NCBI RefSeq assembly: GCF_003722355.1
Contig: NZ_QWDD01000001.1
Coordinates: 2,170,001-2,234,000, forward strand
DNA: 64,000 nucleotides
Direction: 5' to 3'
Origin: Methylocystis hirsuta
GTDB lineage: Bacteria; Pseudomonadota; Alphaproteobacteria; Rhizobiales; Beijerinckiaceae
Below are positions 1 to 8,313 of the stretch, piece by piece; position 1 is the first letter of the stretch; each line of letters starts with the position of its first letter. Made by a program: the position numbers and the translations under genes. The notes below the pieces were generated by a model. The model ran no database searches. It worked only from the letters and a program-made list of their open reading frames with translations, and was not told where the DNA came from.

Positions 1-83
1 ACAGTTGAGATCGTTTGCGTTCGGGTAGCAGGGAACGGTTTACGCTTGAGCGGCGCGTTGGGGTTTACAAGCGGCGCCGCGGT

Positions 84-1049
84 TCATTTTGCGACGAGCT
101 CGAACCGCGCGACCACGGGCGCGTGAAGCGATCCCTCGACAGGCTCTTTCGCGTAGACTTCGTCCTGCAGCCCTTCGTTCAAGATCGTGGTCTCGCGCCA
201 ATTGGCGGCCAATGCGCGTGAGGCAAGGAGGTGGTCGATCAGCGTTGGACGTCCCGCATGCACCACGGTAAAGCGCCTCGACGGCTCGACGCGCTCTTCC
301 AAGGCGACGAGGGCCCGGTCCCCTTCCGCCGCTTCGTCTCCGCCGCCGCGCAAGAGTCTCGTCGGCGCGTCATGCTCGTCGGCGTTGAAGTCGCCGGCAA
401 TCGCGATCTGCGCCTCCGGCTCCGCGTCAAAGAGAGTCTCGGCGAACAGCCGCGCCTCCAGCGCTTGGCCTTCGCGCTTGAGCGCGGCCACGAACTGGCC
501 CTCGATTTGCGCCCGGCTCGAGCCGAAGCCGCGCGCCGTCGCGATAGGAATGGCGCGCGGCGCGCGGAGATGCAGATTGACGACGTGGAGCGCGCCTCCG
601 TTGGGAAGCGCGACAGCAGCGTAGAGCAGGGGCCTGTCCCAAGCGATCTCGACCGGCTCCGGCTGGGAGCCGTCGGCGTCGCGCGGCGGCGGCCAGTTCC
701 ATCGCGCCACAATATCGTGGTGGATCTGCCGTTGCGCGCGCATCGGCCATCGTGAAAGGATTGCGAGATTATGCACGTCGGCGGGGGCGTCGCCACCCGG
801 CCTGACGGTCGTCGCCCGATGAAAGTTCGCGTATCTGGTCGTCGCCAACAACCGATCGAGGGCGATATATTGCCGCGCGCCATGCTTATGAAGCCTCTGC
901 GCATGGATTTCCTGCAGGCACAATATATCGGCGTCAAGCGCCTCCAGAAGTGGGCGTAGCGCGTCGCTTCGGCGCGCAAACGCCTCCGGTTTGGTCCCCG
1001 ACCAATCGAGATTTTCCAGATTGAAGGTCGCGAGTCGGAACGCTTGCAT
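84..1049 (-). CDS. Endonuclease/exonuclease/phosphatase family protein
   Basis: Predicted metal-dependent phosphoesterase of the EEP (DNase I-like) superfamily; substrate unknown. The N-terminus carries the ATFNLENL core and, about 45 residues in, DILCLQEI, whose Glu is the usual metal ligand. Further on are VVNLHLRAP, AIAGDFNADEHDAPT (the Asp and Asn of the catalytic GDFN motif) and a late TLIDHLLAS segment with the expected Asp-His. No signal peptide is seen. The frame stays open upstream, but this ATG is preceded by GAGG and begins exactly where family homology begins. The gene is divergent from the Crp/Fnr regulator, with about 100 bp between them. The family call is secure; the biological role is not known. 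Confidence 0.85.
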   Translation of the reverse strand: MQAFRLATFNLENLDWSGTKPEAFARRSDALRPLLEALDADILCLQEIHAQRLHKHGARQYIALDRLLATTRYANFHRATTVRPGGDAPADVHNLAILSRWPMRAQRQIHHDIVARWNWPPPRDADGSQPEPVEIAWDRPLLYAAVALPNGGALHVVNLHLRAPRAIPIATARGFGSSRAQIEGQFVAALKREGQALEARLFAETLFDAEPEAQIAIAGDFNADEHDAPTRLLRGGGDEAAEGDRALVALEERVEPSRRFTVVHAGRPTLIDHLLASRALAANWRETTILNEGLQDEVYAKEPVEGSLHAPVVARFELVAK

Positions 1050-1153
1050 CGTCAATCCTCGCCCGAAGAGTCTGCATCCGCCAGCAGATTGCGCCTCGAC
1101 GAGGTCGACATTTAGCGGCAATATCGGGACTATTTCCAATCTAGGAGCGCGAT

Positions 1154-1843
1154 GTGTCCCTATTTGACGGGATTCCTTTCTTTGTTGGCCTAGACCCCAC
1201 GCGCGGCGAACAGCTCGCGCGCCAATGCGTGCGCAGGCGCTACGCCGAGCATGAGCTGGTCCTCGATTTCGACGATCCGTCGACCGATGTGTATTTCATC
1301 GTCAGCGGCGACGTTCGAGTGCTGATACGAACCGCCGCCGGCAAGGAGATGATCTTCGGGGATTTCGGACCGGGCAAATTCTTCGGCGAGATGGCGGCGG
1401 TCGACGGCGCCAAGCGTTCCGCCAATGTGACGGCGCTCACCAACGCGGAACTTCTGCTGGTGCCGCCAGCGGTCTTCAAGGAGATCCTGTTCGCCGAGCC
1501 GGAGATTTGCGAGCGGCTGTTGCGTCTGCTGACGGCGCGGGTGCGGGAGCTGAATACGCGTCTGTTCGAGCGCTCGGTGCTCGATCTCAAGCATCGGCTC
1601 TATTCCGAATTGTTGCGCATGTCGGCGCCGCGCAAAGGGGCGACGGGGCAGTCGATCGTATCGCCACCGCCGTTTCAGCATGATCTCGCCGCCCGCATCG
1701 GTTGTCGGCGCGAACAGGTCAGCCGCGAACTCTCGGCCATGATCGACGAAGGCCTCGCCGAAAAAATTCGCGGCGGTCTCGTGTTGTTGCGCCCGTCCGT
1801 CCTGGAGAAGCGGGTTCAAGAGGCGCTCAACGAAGCCGAATGA
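1154..1843 (+). CDS. Crp/Fnr family transcriptional regulator
   Basis: One-component regulator of 229 residues. An N-terminal cyclic-nucleotide-binding-type beta-roll (about residues 8-120, with the GKFFGEMAAVDG phosphate-binding-cassette-like turn) is followed by a long dimerisation helix and a C-terminal winged helix (about 150-215), where GCRREQVSRELSAMIDEG forms the recognition region. No Cys cluster of the FNR type is present, so it is more likely a Crp-like sensor than an oxygen sensor. Start is GTG with AGGAG six bases upstream. It lies upstream of, but is not tightly coupled to, the FecR-cyclase unit. A link to the cyclic nucleotide made by the cyclase at 5218 is attractive but only inference. 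Confidence 0.9.
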   Translation: MSLFDGIPFFVGLDPTRGEQLARQCVRRRYAEHELVLDFDDPSTDVYFIVSGDVRVLIRTAAGKEMIFGDFGPGKFFGEMAAVDGAKRSANVTALTNAELLLVPPAVFKEILFAEPEICERLLRLLTARVRELNTRLFERSVLDLKHRLYSELLRMSAPRKGATGQSIVSPPPFQHDLAARIGCRREQVSRELSAMIDEGLAEKIRGGLVLLRPSVLEKRVQEALNEAE

Positions 1844-1948
1844 CCCTGTGCGTTCTCGCACAAACAGATGAGAGACGGGGCGCTACCGTCGCTATGCTGC
1901 CGACAAGAGGCAAAGGACCCGGCAGAGCAAGCGACTGGGAGAACCCGA

Positions 1949-2350
1949 ATGATTCCCGAATTGACGCCGATCGAGCGTTGCGCCGAAGTGGCGGGTCTGC
2001 GCAGCCATGAACTTATCCTGGGCGTGAGCCCCAGCGACAAGCACCATCGCATGCTGGCGCGTTATCGCCGGGCCGTGTCGCTCGACGCCGCGCGCGGGCG
2101 AGTCGTCGCCGACATCCGCAACGCCGTGGAAATCGGCGCGTCGCGCCGCGCCGCCGACTTGCTGATCGTGCTGCGCTGGCTCCTCGCGCCGGGCGCGTCC
2201 TGCGACGATTCACGCGCCATCGCGCGTCCGCGCCGCCGCGCGTTCTCTGCGCGCTGGCGTAGGGGCGTCATTCCGTCGCCGGTCGCCGAGTACTCGTCGA
2301 CTGAAAGCGGCGAAGTGATCTCTCTCTTCGATGGCGGGCGCCGGCGCTAG
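1949..2350 (+). CDS. Conserved hypothetical protein, 133 aa
   Basis: Small, basic, Arg-rich protein of unknown function. It starts MIPELTPIERCAEVAGL and has an N-terminal helical part (HELILGVSPSDKHHRML, the most conserved-looking piece) followed by a helix-rich middle and an Arg-rich C-terminus ending FDGGRRR. The start was chosen because GGGAG lies eight bases upstream; a longer frame from 1868 has no such signal. No signal peptide or membrane segment. It follows the Crp/Fnr gene in the same direction with a gap of about 100 bp. Confidence 0.6.
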   Translation: MIPELTPIERCAEVAGLRSHELILGVSPSDKHHRMLARYRRAVSLDAARGRVVADIRNAVEIGASRRAADLLIVLRWLLAPGASCDDSRAIARPRRRAFSARWRRGVIPSPVAEYSSTESGEVISLFDGGRRR

Positions 2351-2615
2351 CCGCGCGTCGCGCCTGTGGTTTCAAGGCAACACCGGGCAATTTCTTGTGT
2401 CCGTCGTTTACGCGCGAAGAATGGGCGGAAAGACCCATAAGCCGTTGCTGCAAAGCGTTAATTCGTAGCAGACGCATTGCGCCGTCGTGTCTTTCTCTTC
2501 GGCGCGTCGTCCGGGGCTAGCTTGCTACTCCAGGCGACATGAGTCAGCTTCCGGTTCAGCTGACGGTCACGGCTCCGATCGCCGTTTTCCGATTTTTTAC
2601 GGGGGCTTGCCATTT

Positions 2616-3974
2616 ATGTTCGCATATAGAGCGGCGCCGAGGCTTTTGGGCGCATTGTTTGCCGCATTCGCACTTTTCAGTCCGGCTCTGGCGCAGGAGG
2701 ATCCGCGCGCCGAACAGGAGCGGCTTGCCGCCTATATTCAGCATAATCCAACCGACTATGACGCGACCTATCGCTACGTCATGCTGTCGACGGAGCTGCG
2801 CGACTATGAAGCGGGAATCGGCGCGCTTGAACGCATGCTGATGTTCAACCCGAACTTGTCCCGCGCCCGAAAGGAGCTTGGTTTCCTTTATGCGCGGCTC
2901 GGCGCCTATGAACTCTCGGCGCAGCATTTGCGCAACGCGCTCGCCGAAGGCGGCCTCGATCCGGTTCAGGTGGCTCAGGTCGAAGCGCAGCTGCCCGACA
3001 TCGAGAAGCGCACGCAAGCCAACCGGCTTTATCTGCGGATGCACGTCGGCCTGCGGGCGCAATCGAACGCCAATTTCTTCCCAACCAATAATCTCTTCCA
3101 GGTCGGCGGCGTCGGCGTCGCGTCGGCCGCCTCGCGCAAGGGCGACATCAACAGTTTCCAATTGGTGCAGGCCGCGCATGATCTGGATTTTCAGAATGGG
3201 CGCGGCGACCAGCTCGAGACGCGCGTGACCGGCTACGCCACCGAGCAGTTTCGTCTGCCGCAATATAGCGTCGCGCTGTTCGCCGGCTCCATCGGGCCGC
3301 GCATCCATATCGCGCCCGATCTTTATCCGGGCCTTTCGATCAAGCCATACCTGACCGGCGCGGTGGCGCTGCTCGGCGGCAGCAATTATCTGAACGCCGG
3401 CGGCGCCGGCATGAGTTTCGGCGCGGAACTCAATCGCGACCTGTGGTTCGAGCCGGGCGCCGAATGGCGGGCGATCTGGGTTGATCCCTCGCCGGGCTTC
3501 CTCGGCTATACCGGTTTTTCGCCCTATTCGACAGTTTCGACGTTGGCGACTGGCGACGTCGTCACAGGCTATTTGAGCAGCTCCTACAGGCTGACCAACG
3601 ACCTGCGGCTTGAAGGTCGCGTCGCCTATACGCGCGCCTTTGCGGGCAATCCGCAGCAATCTTCCGATCAGGTGGACGTTCAGGCGATGCTGCGGCTCGA
3701 GGTCGACCCGCCATTTCCAATCATTCCGCGCCGATGGACCCTCGCGCCTTATGGCCGCTTTACGCATCTTGCGTTCGACGCCGCCAATCCGGTGATCAAT
3801 CCCTTCGTCGCGCGTCGAGACACGGTCTGGATCGGCGGCCTGATGGTGGACTTGCCGATCACCCCTTATTTCGGTTTCGCCGGCAACGTCGAATATGCGC
3901 GTAACGATTCAAATCTGCCGAATTTCAAGACGGACAACGTGTCCGTCAGTTTCGGGCCAACGGCAAAGTTCTGA
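2616..3974 (+). CDS. TPR / outer-membrane beta-barrel protein (surface lipoprotein assembly modifier-like)
   Basis: Secreted protein of 452 residues. It has a signal peptide (hydrophobic core LLGALFAAFALFSPALA, cleavage near residue 25), then a TPR-like helical part (about 30-140, with LSRARKELGFLYARLGAYE), then about 290 residues of alternating beta-strand pattern ending in Phe (SVSFGPTAKF), the usual C-terminal signature of an outer-membrane barrel. The layout matches Slam-like or DUF560-type surface assembly proteins. It is followed after 12 bp by the FecR-domain gene and then by a CHASE2 cyclase, so it may be the outer-membrane part of a sensory or export unit. The substrate is unknown. 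An upstream in-frame start at 2487 would place 43 residues before the signal peptide and is less likely. Confidence 0.75.
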   Translation: MFAYRAAPRLLGALFAAFALFSPALAQEDPRAEQERLAAYIQHNPTDYDATYRYVMLSTELRDYEAGIGALERMLMFNPNLSRARKELGFLYARLGAYELSAQHLRNALAEGGLDPVQVAQVEAQLPDIEKRTQANRLYLRMHVGLRAQSNANFFPTNNLFQVGGVGVASAASRKGDINSFQLVQAAHDLDFQNGRGDQLETRVTGYATEQFRLPQYSVALFAGSIGPRIHIAPDLYPGLSIKPYLTGAVALLGGSNYLNAGGAGMSFGAELNRDLWFEPGAEWRAIWVDPSPGFLGYTGFSPYSTVSTLATGDVVTGYLSSSYRLTNDLRLEGRVAYTRAFAGNPQQSSDQVDVQAMLRLEVDPPFPIIPRRWTLAPYGRFTHLAFDAANPVINPFVARRDTVWIGGLMVDLPITPYFGFAGNVEYARNDSNLPNFKTDNVSVSFGPTAKF

Positions 3975-3986
3975 CGGAGACGATAA

Positions 3987-5123
3987 ATGAAAAAGTTCTC
4001 CGCGGCCGCCACAACCGCTCTCGCGCTCGTCGCAGGCCCCGCGCTCGCAGATAACGTCGGGAACGTCGGCGCGGTCAATCAGAGTGCGCACGGCACGCCG
4101 CCGGGCGCCGCGAAGCGCTCGCTATCGGTCGGTCTTGGCGTGCAGCGGCGCGAACGCATCGAAACGAGTCCGTACGGCAGCGCCCAGATCGTCTTTAACG
4201 ACACATCGACGATGACCGTCGGACGCAACAGCGCCGTCACCGTTGACGACTTCGTCTATTCACGGGGCGGAGGCGGTCAGCAGGGCGTGTCGATGGCGAA
4301 GGGCGTCATGCGCTTTGTCGGCGGCGGCGTCAGCCACGAAGGCGGGACAAGGCTTCGGACCCCGACAGCGTCGATTGGCGTGCGCGGCGGGACGGCGCTG
4401 GTTCGTATTGGCGGCTCCTGCGGCACGCTCATCGTGCACCAATATGGCTTCATCGACGTTGGCGGCCAGGCGCTCACGCGCCCGGGCTATGGCGTTTGCG
4501 CGCCGAGCGGCGGGCCGGTGTCGGAGCCTTTCCTGGTGCCGCCCGAGACGATCGCGGAAATCGTCGCTGCGTTGGAGAGCGGCAAAAAGCAGCGTGGCGG
4601 CGCCAAGCGCGAGCCGACAAACGAAGAGGCGAATCTTGCGCTCGGCAATGATCGTCCGCCGGACGTCGTCAGTCCGCCGGGACTCGACGCGCTGGGTCCG
4701 GTCTGGTTCGGCAATGCGCTCGTGCAGAGCCGCGCCAATGTCGACAATCAGCCTGCTCCGCTGCCGACGCCAGCGCGCCAAGGCGGAAACGACGGCCACC
4801 ACGACGATCATGATCACGGCGGCCACGGCGGACATGATCACGGTGGTCACGAGGGCGGCCACGGCGGACATGATCATGGTGGTCACGAAGGTGGACATGG
4901 CGGACATGGCGAGGGCGGTCATGGCGGCCACGGCGATGGCGGGTATGGCGGCCACGGCGGTTATGGAGGCGGCCACGGCGATGGCGGCGATGGCGGTGGC
5001 CAATTCGGTGGCGGTTATGGCGGCAATCCATGTGGAGGAAACTGTGGCAGCGGATTGGGCGGGGGCGGCGGAAACGGCACCAGCAACGAGGGTCACGGGG
5101 GCAGCCACGGTCACGGAGACTGA
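3987..5123 (+). CDS. FecR-domain protein with His/Gly-rich C-terminal tail
   Basis: Predicted periplasmic FecR-fold protein of 378 residues. A signal peptide (cleaved after PALA) is followed by a FecR domain (about residues 40-150, with GSAQIVFNDTSTMTVGRNS and the TASIGVRGG turn). The domain ends in a linker, and from about residue 268 to the end the protein is almost only Gly, His, Asp and Glu, with GGHGGHDHGGHE units repeated several times. Such a tail can bind divalent metal ions, an inference from composition. GGAG lies eight bases before the ATG. The gene is the middle member of the barrel-FecR-cyclase unit, suggesting it senses or scaffolds in the periplasm and passes a signal to the cyclase's CHASE2 domain. 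Confidence 0.8.
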   Translation: MKKFSAAATTALALVAGPALADNVGNVGAVNQSAHGTPPGAAKRSLSVGLGVQRRERIETSPYGSAQIVFNDTSTMTVGRNSAVTVDDFVYSRGGGGQQGVSMAKGVMRFVGGGVSHEGGTRLRTPTASIGVRGGTALVRIGGSCGTLIVHQYGFIDVGGQALTRPGYGVCAPSGGPVSEPFLVPPETIAEIVAALESGKKQRGGAKREPTNEEANLALGNDRPPDVVSPPGLDALGPVWFGNALVQSRANVDNQPAPLPTPARQGGNDGHHDDHDHGGHGGHDHGGHEGGHGGHDHGGHEGGHGGHGEGGHGGHGDGGYGGHGGYGGGHGDGGDGGGQFGGGYGGNPCGGNCGSGLGGGGGNGTSNEGHGGSHGHGD

Positions 5124-5133
5124 CCTGTTGCGA

Positions 5134-5206
5134 TTGACGGTCCGGGCGACTAGTTCTGCGGCGCCGCCAGCCTCGCCGATCGCCACGGCGGCGGCGTGAC
5201 CGTCAA
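5134..5206 (+). repeat. Inverted repeat in the FecR-cyclase gap
   Basis: TTGACGGTC at 5134-5142 is mirrored by GACCGTCAA at 5198-5206, and GC-rich complementary arms (gcgccgcc and ggcggcggc) lie inside. The transcript could fold into a long hairpin between the FecR stop and the cyclase Shine-Dalgarno site. No T-run follows, so it is not a standard terminator; it may be an mRNA processing or attenuation element. Confidence 0.45.
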
Positions 5207-5217
5207 GCGAGGTGTAG

Positions 5218-7434
5218 ATGTTGAAGCGGCGTCGCGCCTACCTGCTCGCGCTTGTCGCCGCTGCGGCTCTCATTTTTCCATGGGGCGTCATTCAGCCCCG
5301 GGCGCTAGACGACCTTCGCAACTTTGTCTTCGACACGTTTCAGCGTCTGGCGCCTCGCGCCTATGATCCCGAGGCGCCGACGCGGGTCGTGGGCGTCGAC
5401 GAGAAAAGTCTCGGCGCCTATGGGCAATGGCCTTGGCCGCGCGCCCGGCTCGCCGAACTACTTGACCGACTGCGCGAGCTCGGCGCGGCGTCCATTGCAT
5501 TTGACTTCATCTTCGCGGAGGCGGATCGCGCCGGAGCGTCCCAGCTCATCGAGGCGATCGCTGACCCACGCGCCCGCGCCGAGGTGGCGAAGCTCGTCGC
5601 AAAAACGCCGAGCGGCGATCAAATCTTGGCTCAGGCGCTCTCGAAGGCGCCCGCCACGCTTGGAGTCACGCTGTCCGACGCCGTTTCCGCGCCGCTGTTG
5701 GCGAAGTCGGGACTGGTCACCACCGGCGACGATCCCGCACCCTTCCTCGCCGCATTCGCCGGCGCGGTCGGCCCGGAACGAAAGCTTGCGGAAGCGGCGC
5801 GAGGGCTCGGAGCGACAAACTGGCTGCCCGATCACGACCAGATCGTTCGTCGGGTGCCGCTGGTGACGCGCGCCGGCGACGTTCTCATGCCCTCCCTGGC
5901 GCTCGAAGCCCTGCGCATCGCCCAGGGCGAGCCGGCCATCATCATTCGGTCTTCAAACGCCAGCGGACAAACAGCTTTCGGCAAGCAGACGGGCGTCAAC
6001 GCGATCAAGGTCGGCGCCTTCGAAATTGCGACCGGCCCCAACGCGGAAGTCCGGCCACGCTATTCGCATAGCGACGCAGTGCGAGACATTTCAGCCAAGG
6101 ACGTGCTCGACGGCCGCGTTGCGCGCGATGAGATCGAGGGGCGCATCATCTTCGTCGGCGCGTTGGCGACGGGTCTCGGCGACGTCCGCGCGACGCCTTT
6201 GGAGCCGGTCGTTCCCGGCGTCGACGTGCATGCGCAGATCGTCGAATCGATCGCCTCTGGCTCGCTGCTCGCGCGCCCGGACTGGGCGCCCGGACTGGAA
6301 TTCGTCGTCGCCGCGTTCTCGTTTTTGCTGATCATGAGCCTGCTCTTCGTCGCGCCGCCGCTCGTCTCGGCGGCGGCCGCGCCGCTCGCCGTCGCAGGGC
6401 TGTTCGCCGGCGCCTTTTATCTATTCGATCGCCGCGGCGTGCTGCTCGATCCGTCTTATCCGAGTCTCGCGATCATTGGCGGCTATCTCTTCGGCGCAGT
6501 GACGCTCTGGCGGTCCGAAACTTCCGCGCGTCGCCATGTCCGTCAGGCCTTCGGTAAGTTTGTCTCCCCTGCCGTCGTCGATCGCCTCGCCGAACATCCG
6601 GAGCGGCTGGTGCTCGGCGGCGAGACGCGCGAATTGACCGTGCTGTTTTCCGATCTGCGCAATTTTTCAGGGATTTCGGAAGGCATGAACGCACGCGAAC
6701 TCACGCAATTCATGAACGAATACTTGACCCCGATGACCGACGCCATCCTCGAAGAGGAGGGCACGATCGACAAATATATGGGCGACGCGGTGCTCGCCTT
6801 CTGGAACGCGCCGCTCGATATCGACGGCCATCCGCGCAAGGCCGTTCGGGCCGCCCTGACGATGCGCGAGGCTCTCGTCAGCCTCAACAAAAGGCGCGCC
6901 GAGGCCGCTGCGTCGTCGGGCAATGATGCGCAGCCGGCGGCGATGGGGCTTGGCCTCAATCTCGGCCCTTGCAGCGTCGGCAACATGGGATCCATTCGCC
7001 GCTTCGACTATTCGATTCTTGGCGACACGGTGAATCTCGCGTCGCGGCTCGAAGGGGCGAGCAAGGCCTTTCAGACGGACATTGTGGCCTCTGGCGCGGT
7101 GCGCGATGCGGCGCCCGACTTCGCCTGGATTGATCTTGGCCGTGTCCGCGTCGTCGGAAAGACCGAACCGACAAGGGTTTTCGCGCTCGCCGGCGACGGC
7201 GGGATGGCGGTCTCGGACTCGTATGTGCGCTGGCGCAAGTCGCACGACCTCATGCGCCAGGAATATGAGTCGGGCCGATTCGAAGCCGCCGCCGAGGGCG
7301 CCTCGGCGTTGGCGCGATCGGTTCCCGAGCCCTGGCCCGCGCTCTATGTCGTCTTGGAGCAGCGGTATCGCGGTCTCGCCAGGGAAGGGTCGCAGGATAA
7401 CTGGTCTTCGGTATGGAATCTTTCGAGCAAGTGA
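5218..7434 (+). CDS. CHASE2-domain adenylate/guanylate cyclase
   Basis: Inner-membrane class III nucleotide cyclase of 738 residues. Order: N-terminal membrane helix (about 5-25), periplasmic CHASE2 sensor (about 35-345, ending VVPGVDVHAQIVESI), three closely packed membrane helices (about 360-440), then a cytoplasmic cyclase domain (about 470-650). The two metal-binding aspartates are in VLFSDLRNFS and KYMGDAVLAFWNAP; FDYSILGDTVNLASRLE is the conserved C-terminal motif. Product (cAMP or cGMP) cannot be assigned from sequence alone. Start ATG has GAGG six bases upstream. It ends the operon-like unit with the barrel and FecR genes, separated from FecR by 94 bp holding a strong inverted repeat. 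Confidence 0.9.
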   Translation: MLKRRRAYLLALVAAAALIFPWGVIQPRALDDLRNFVFDTFQRLAPRAYDPEAPTRVVGVDEKSLGAYGQWPWPRARLAELLDRLRELGAASIAFDFIFAEADRAGASQLIEAIADPRARAEVAKLVAKTPSGDQILAQALSKAPATLGVTLSDAVSAPLLAKSGLVTTGDDPAPFLAAFAGAVGPERKLAEAARGLGATNWLPDHDQIVRRVPLVTRAGDVLMPSLALEALRIAQGEPAIIIRSSNASGQTAFGKQTGVNAIKVGAFEIATGPNAEVRPRYSHSDAVRDISAKDVLDGRVARDEIEGRIIFVGALATGLGDVRATPLEPVVPGVDVHAQIVESIASGSLLARPDWAPGLEFVVAAFSFLLIMSLLFVAPPLVSAAAAPLAVAGLFAGAFYLFDRRGVLLDPSYPSLAIIGGYLFGAVTLWRSETSARRHVRQAFGKFVSPAVVDRLAEHPERLVLGGETRELTVLFSDLRNFSGISEGMNARELTQFMNEYLTPMTDAILEEEGTIDKYMGDAVLAFWNAPLDIDGHPRKAVRAALTMREALVSLNKRRAEAAASSGNDAQPAAMGLGLNLGPCSVGNMGSIRRFDYSILGDTVNLASRLEGASKAFQTDIVASGAVRDAAPDFAWIDLGRVRVVGKTEPTRVFALAGDGGMAVSDSYVRWRKSHDLMRQEYESGRFEAAAEGASALARSVPEPWPALYVVLEQRYRGLAREGSQDNWSSVWNLSSK

Positions 7435-7483
7435 CGTCTTCGTCCGAGCGCGACTGCTGTCCTGCCGTGTAGCCGCACGCCTT

Positions 7484-8200
7484 ATGGGTTTCTCTTATGA
7501 TCGCTACGCGCGCATGATCTCAAATCCGGTGCAGAATTATTGGGCCCTGATCGCAGGGCGTCACGACGCGGATGCTTTTTCGGTCATCGACGCCGCCTAT
7601 CGCGAACCGCAACGCAGGTATCACGATTGGGATCACATCGTCGATCTGCTGACGAAGCTCGACTCCTTGAAGGCGCTCGCCGTCAGGCCCGATCTGATCG
7701 CCGCCGCGATCTTCTGGCATGATGCTGTGTATGTAACACGCGACGCCGACGGTCTGCTTCGTCCCGACGCCGAAAATGTTCGCGCCAGCGCGACGCTCTT
7801 CGAACGTCACTCGAAATTCGACGAAAGAGATGCGCAGGCCATCCATGATCTGATCATGGCGACAGCCAATCACCTCAATGCGCGCGCTCCGGCTGAGCAT
7901 TATCCCGGCTTTTCGCGCGATCTGGACCTCTTCCTCGACCTCGATCTTTCCTCGCTCGGCGCGTCCTGGTCCGAGTTCGAGCAAAATCTGGCGCGGCTTC
8001 GTTTCGAATATGCCTGGGTGCCCGAGCCGCTCTTTTGCCTTGGGCGGCTCCAGATGATCGACACATTCGCCGCGCATGGAGACGCGCTTTACCGCCTCGA
8101 CGAGACGCGCAAGCTGTGGTCCGCACGGGCGCATCAAAATCTCGCGCGCGCGCAGGAGCAATTGCGCCGGCAGGTGGCGCGGCTCGCCTCGTCGGCCTAG
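7484..8200 (+). CDS. HD-domain protein (COG4339-type predicted metal-dependent phosphohydrolase)
   Basis: Soluble protein of 238 residues. It shows the HD pattern of the COG4339 family: RRYHDWDHIVDLL gives the first His, IFWHDAVYV the His-Asp pair, and DLIMATANH and DLDLFLDLDLSSLG the later metal-site residues. The substrate is unknown. Two starts are possible, 7484 (used here) and 7514; neither has a clear ribosome binding site, so the N-terminus is uncertain by ten residues. It follows the cyclase gene by 49 bp and may be co-transcribed with it. A dispersed palindromic repeat begins directly at its stop codon. Confidence 0.8.
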   Translation: MGFSYDRYARMISNPVQNYWALIAGRHDADAFSVIDAAYREPQRRYHDWDHIVDLLTKLDSLKALAVRPDLIAAAIFWHDAVYVTRDADGLLRPDAENVRASATLFERHSKFDERDAQAIHDLIMATANHLNARAPAEHYPGFSRDLDLFLDLDLSSLGASWSEFEQNLARLRFEYAWVPEPLFCLGRLQMIDTFAAHGDALYRLDETRKLWSARAHQNLARAQEQLRRQVARLASSA

Positions 8201-8312
8201 AGCGCTTCCCGATCACATGGAATCATGTGATCGATAAGGAATCGCTCAAAATCAGAATGTTGGAGCAGGTTCTCATCGAAAAAGTCTGTCAACTTTTTCT
8301 GAACCTGCTCCA
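8200..8312. repeat. Dispersed palindromic repeat (about 113 bp)
   Basis: Two hairpins lie back to back between convergent genes: GATCACATG / CATGTGATC in the left half, and GGAGCAGGTTC paired with GAACCTGCTCC in the right half with a second complementary pair inside it (aaaaagt / actttt). From general knowledge this layout matches an interspersed palindromic element seen many times in Hyphomicrobiales genomes. Only this copy is visible here. Confidence 0.6.
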
Positions 8313-8313
8313 G

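Noticed and set aside
4795..5000. CRISPR-like short repeats
   Set aside because: The repeated units are coding Gly-His codons inside the FecR gene, without equal spacers.
4260..5186. Long minus- and plus-strand frames overlapping the FecR gene
   Set aside because: They come from the biased codons of the Gly/His repeat; Ala/Met/Thr-rich translations without motifs.
6473..7245. Minus-strand frames opposite the cyclase domain
   Set aside because: Shadow frames caused by high GC content in third positions.
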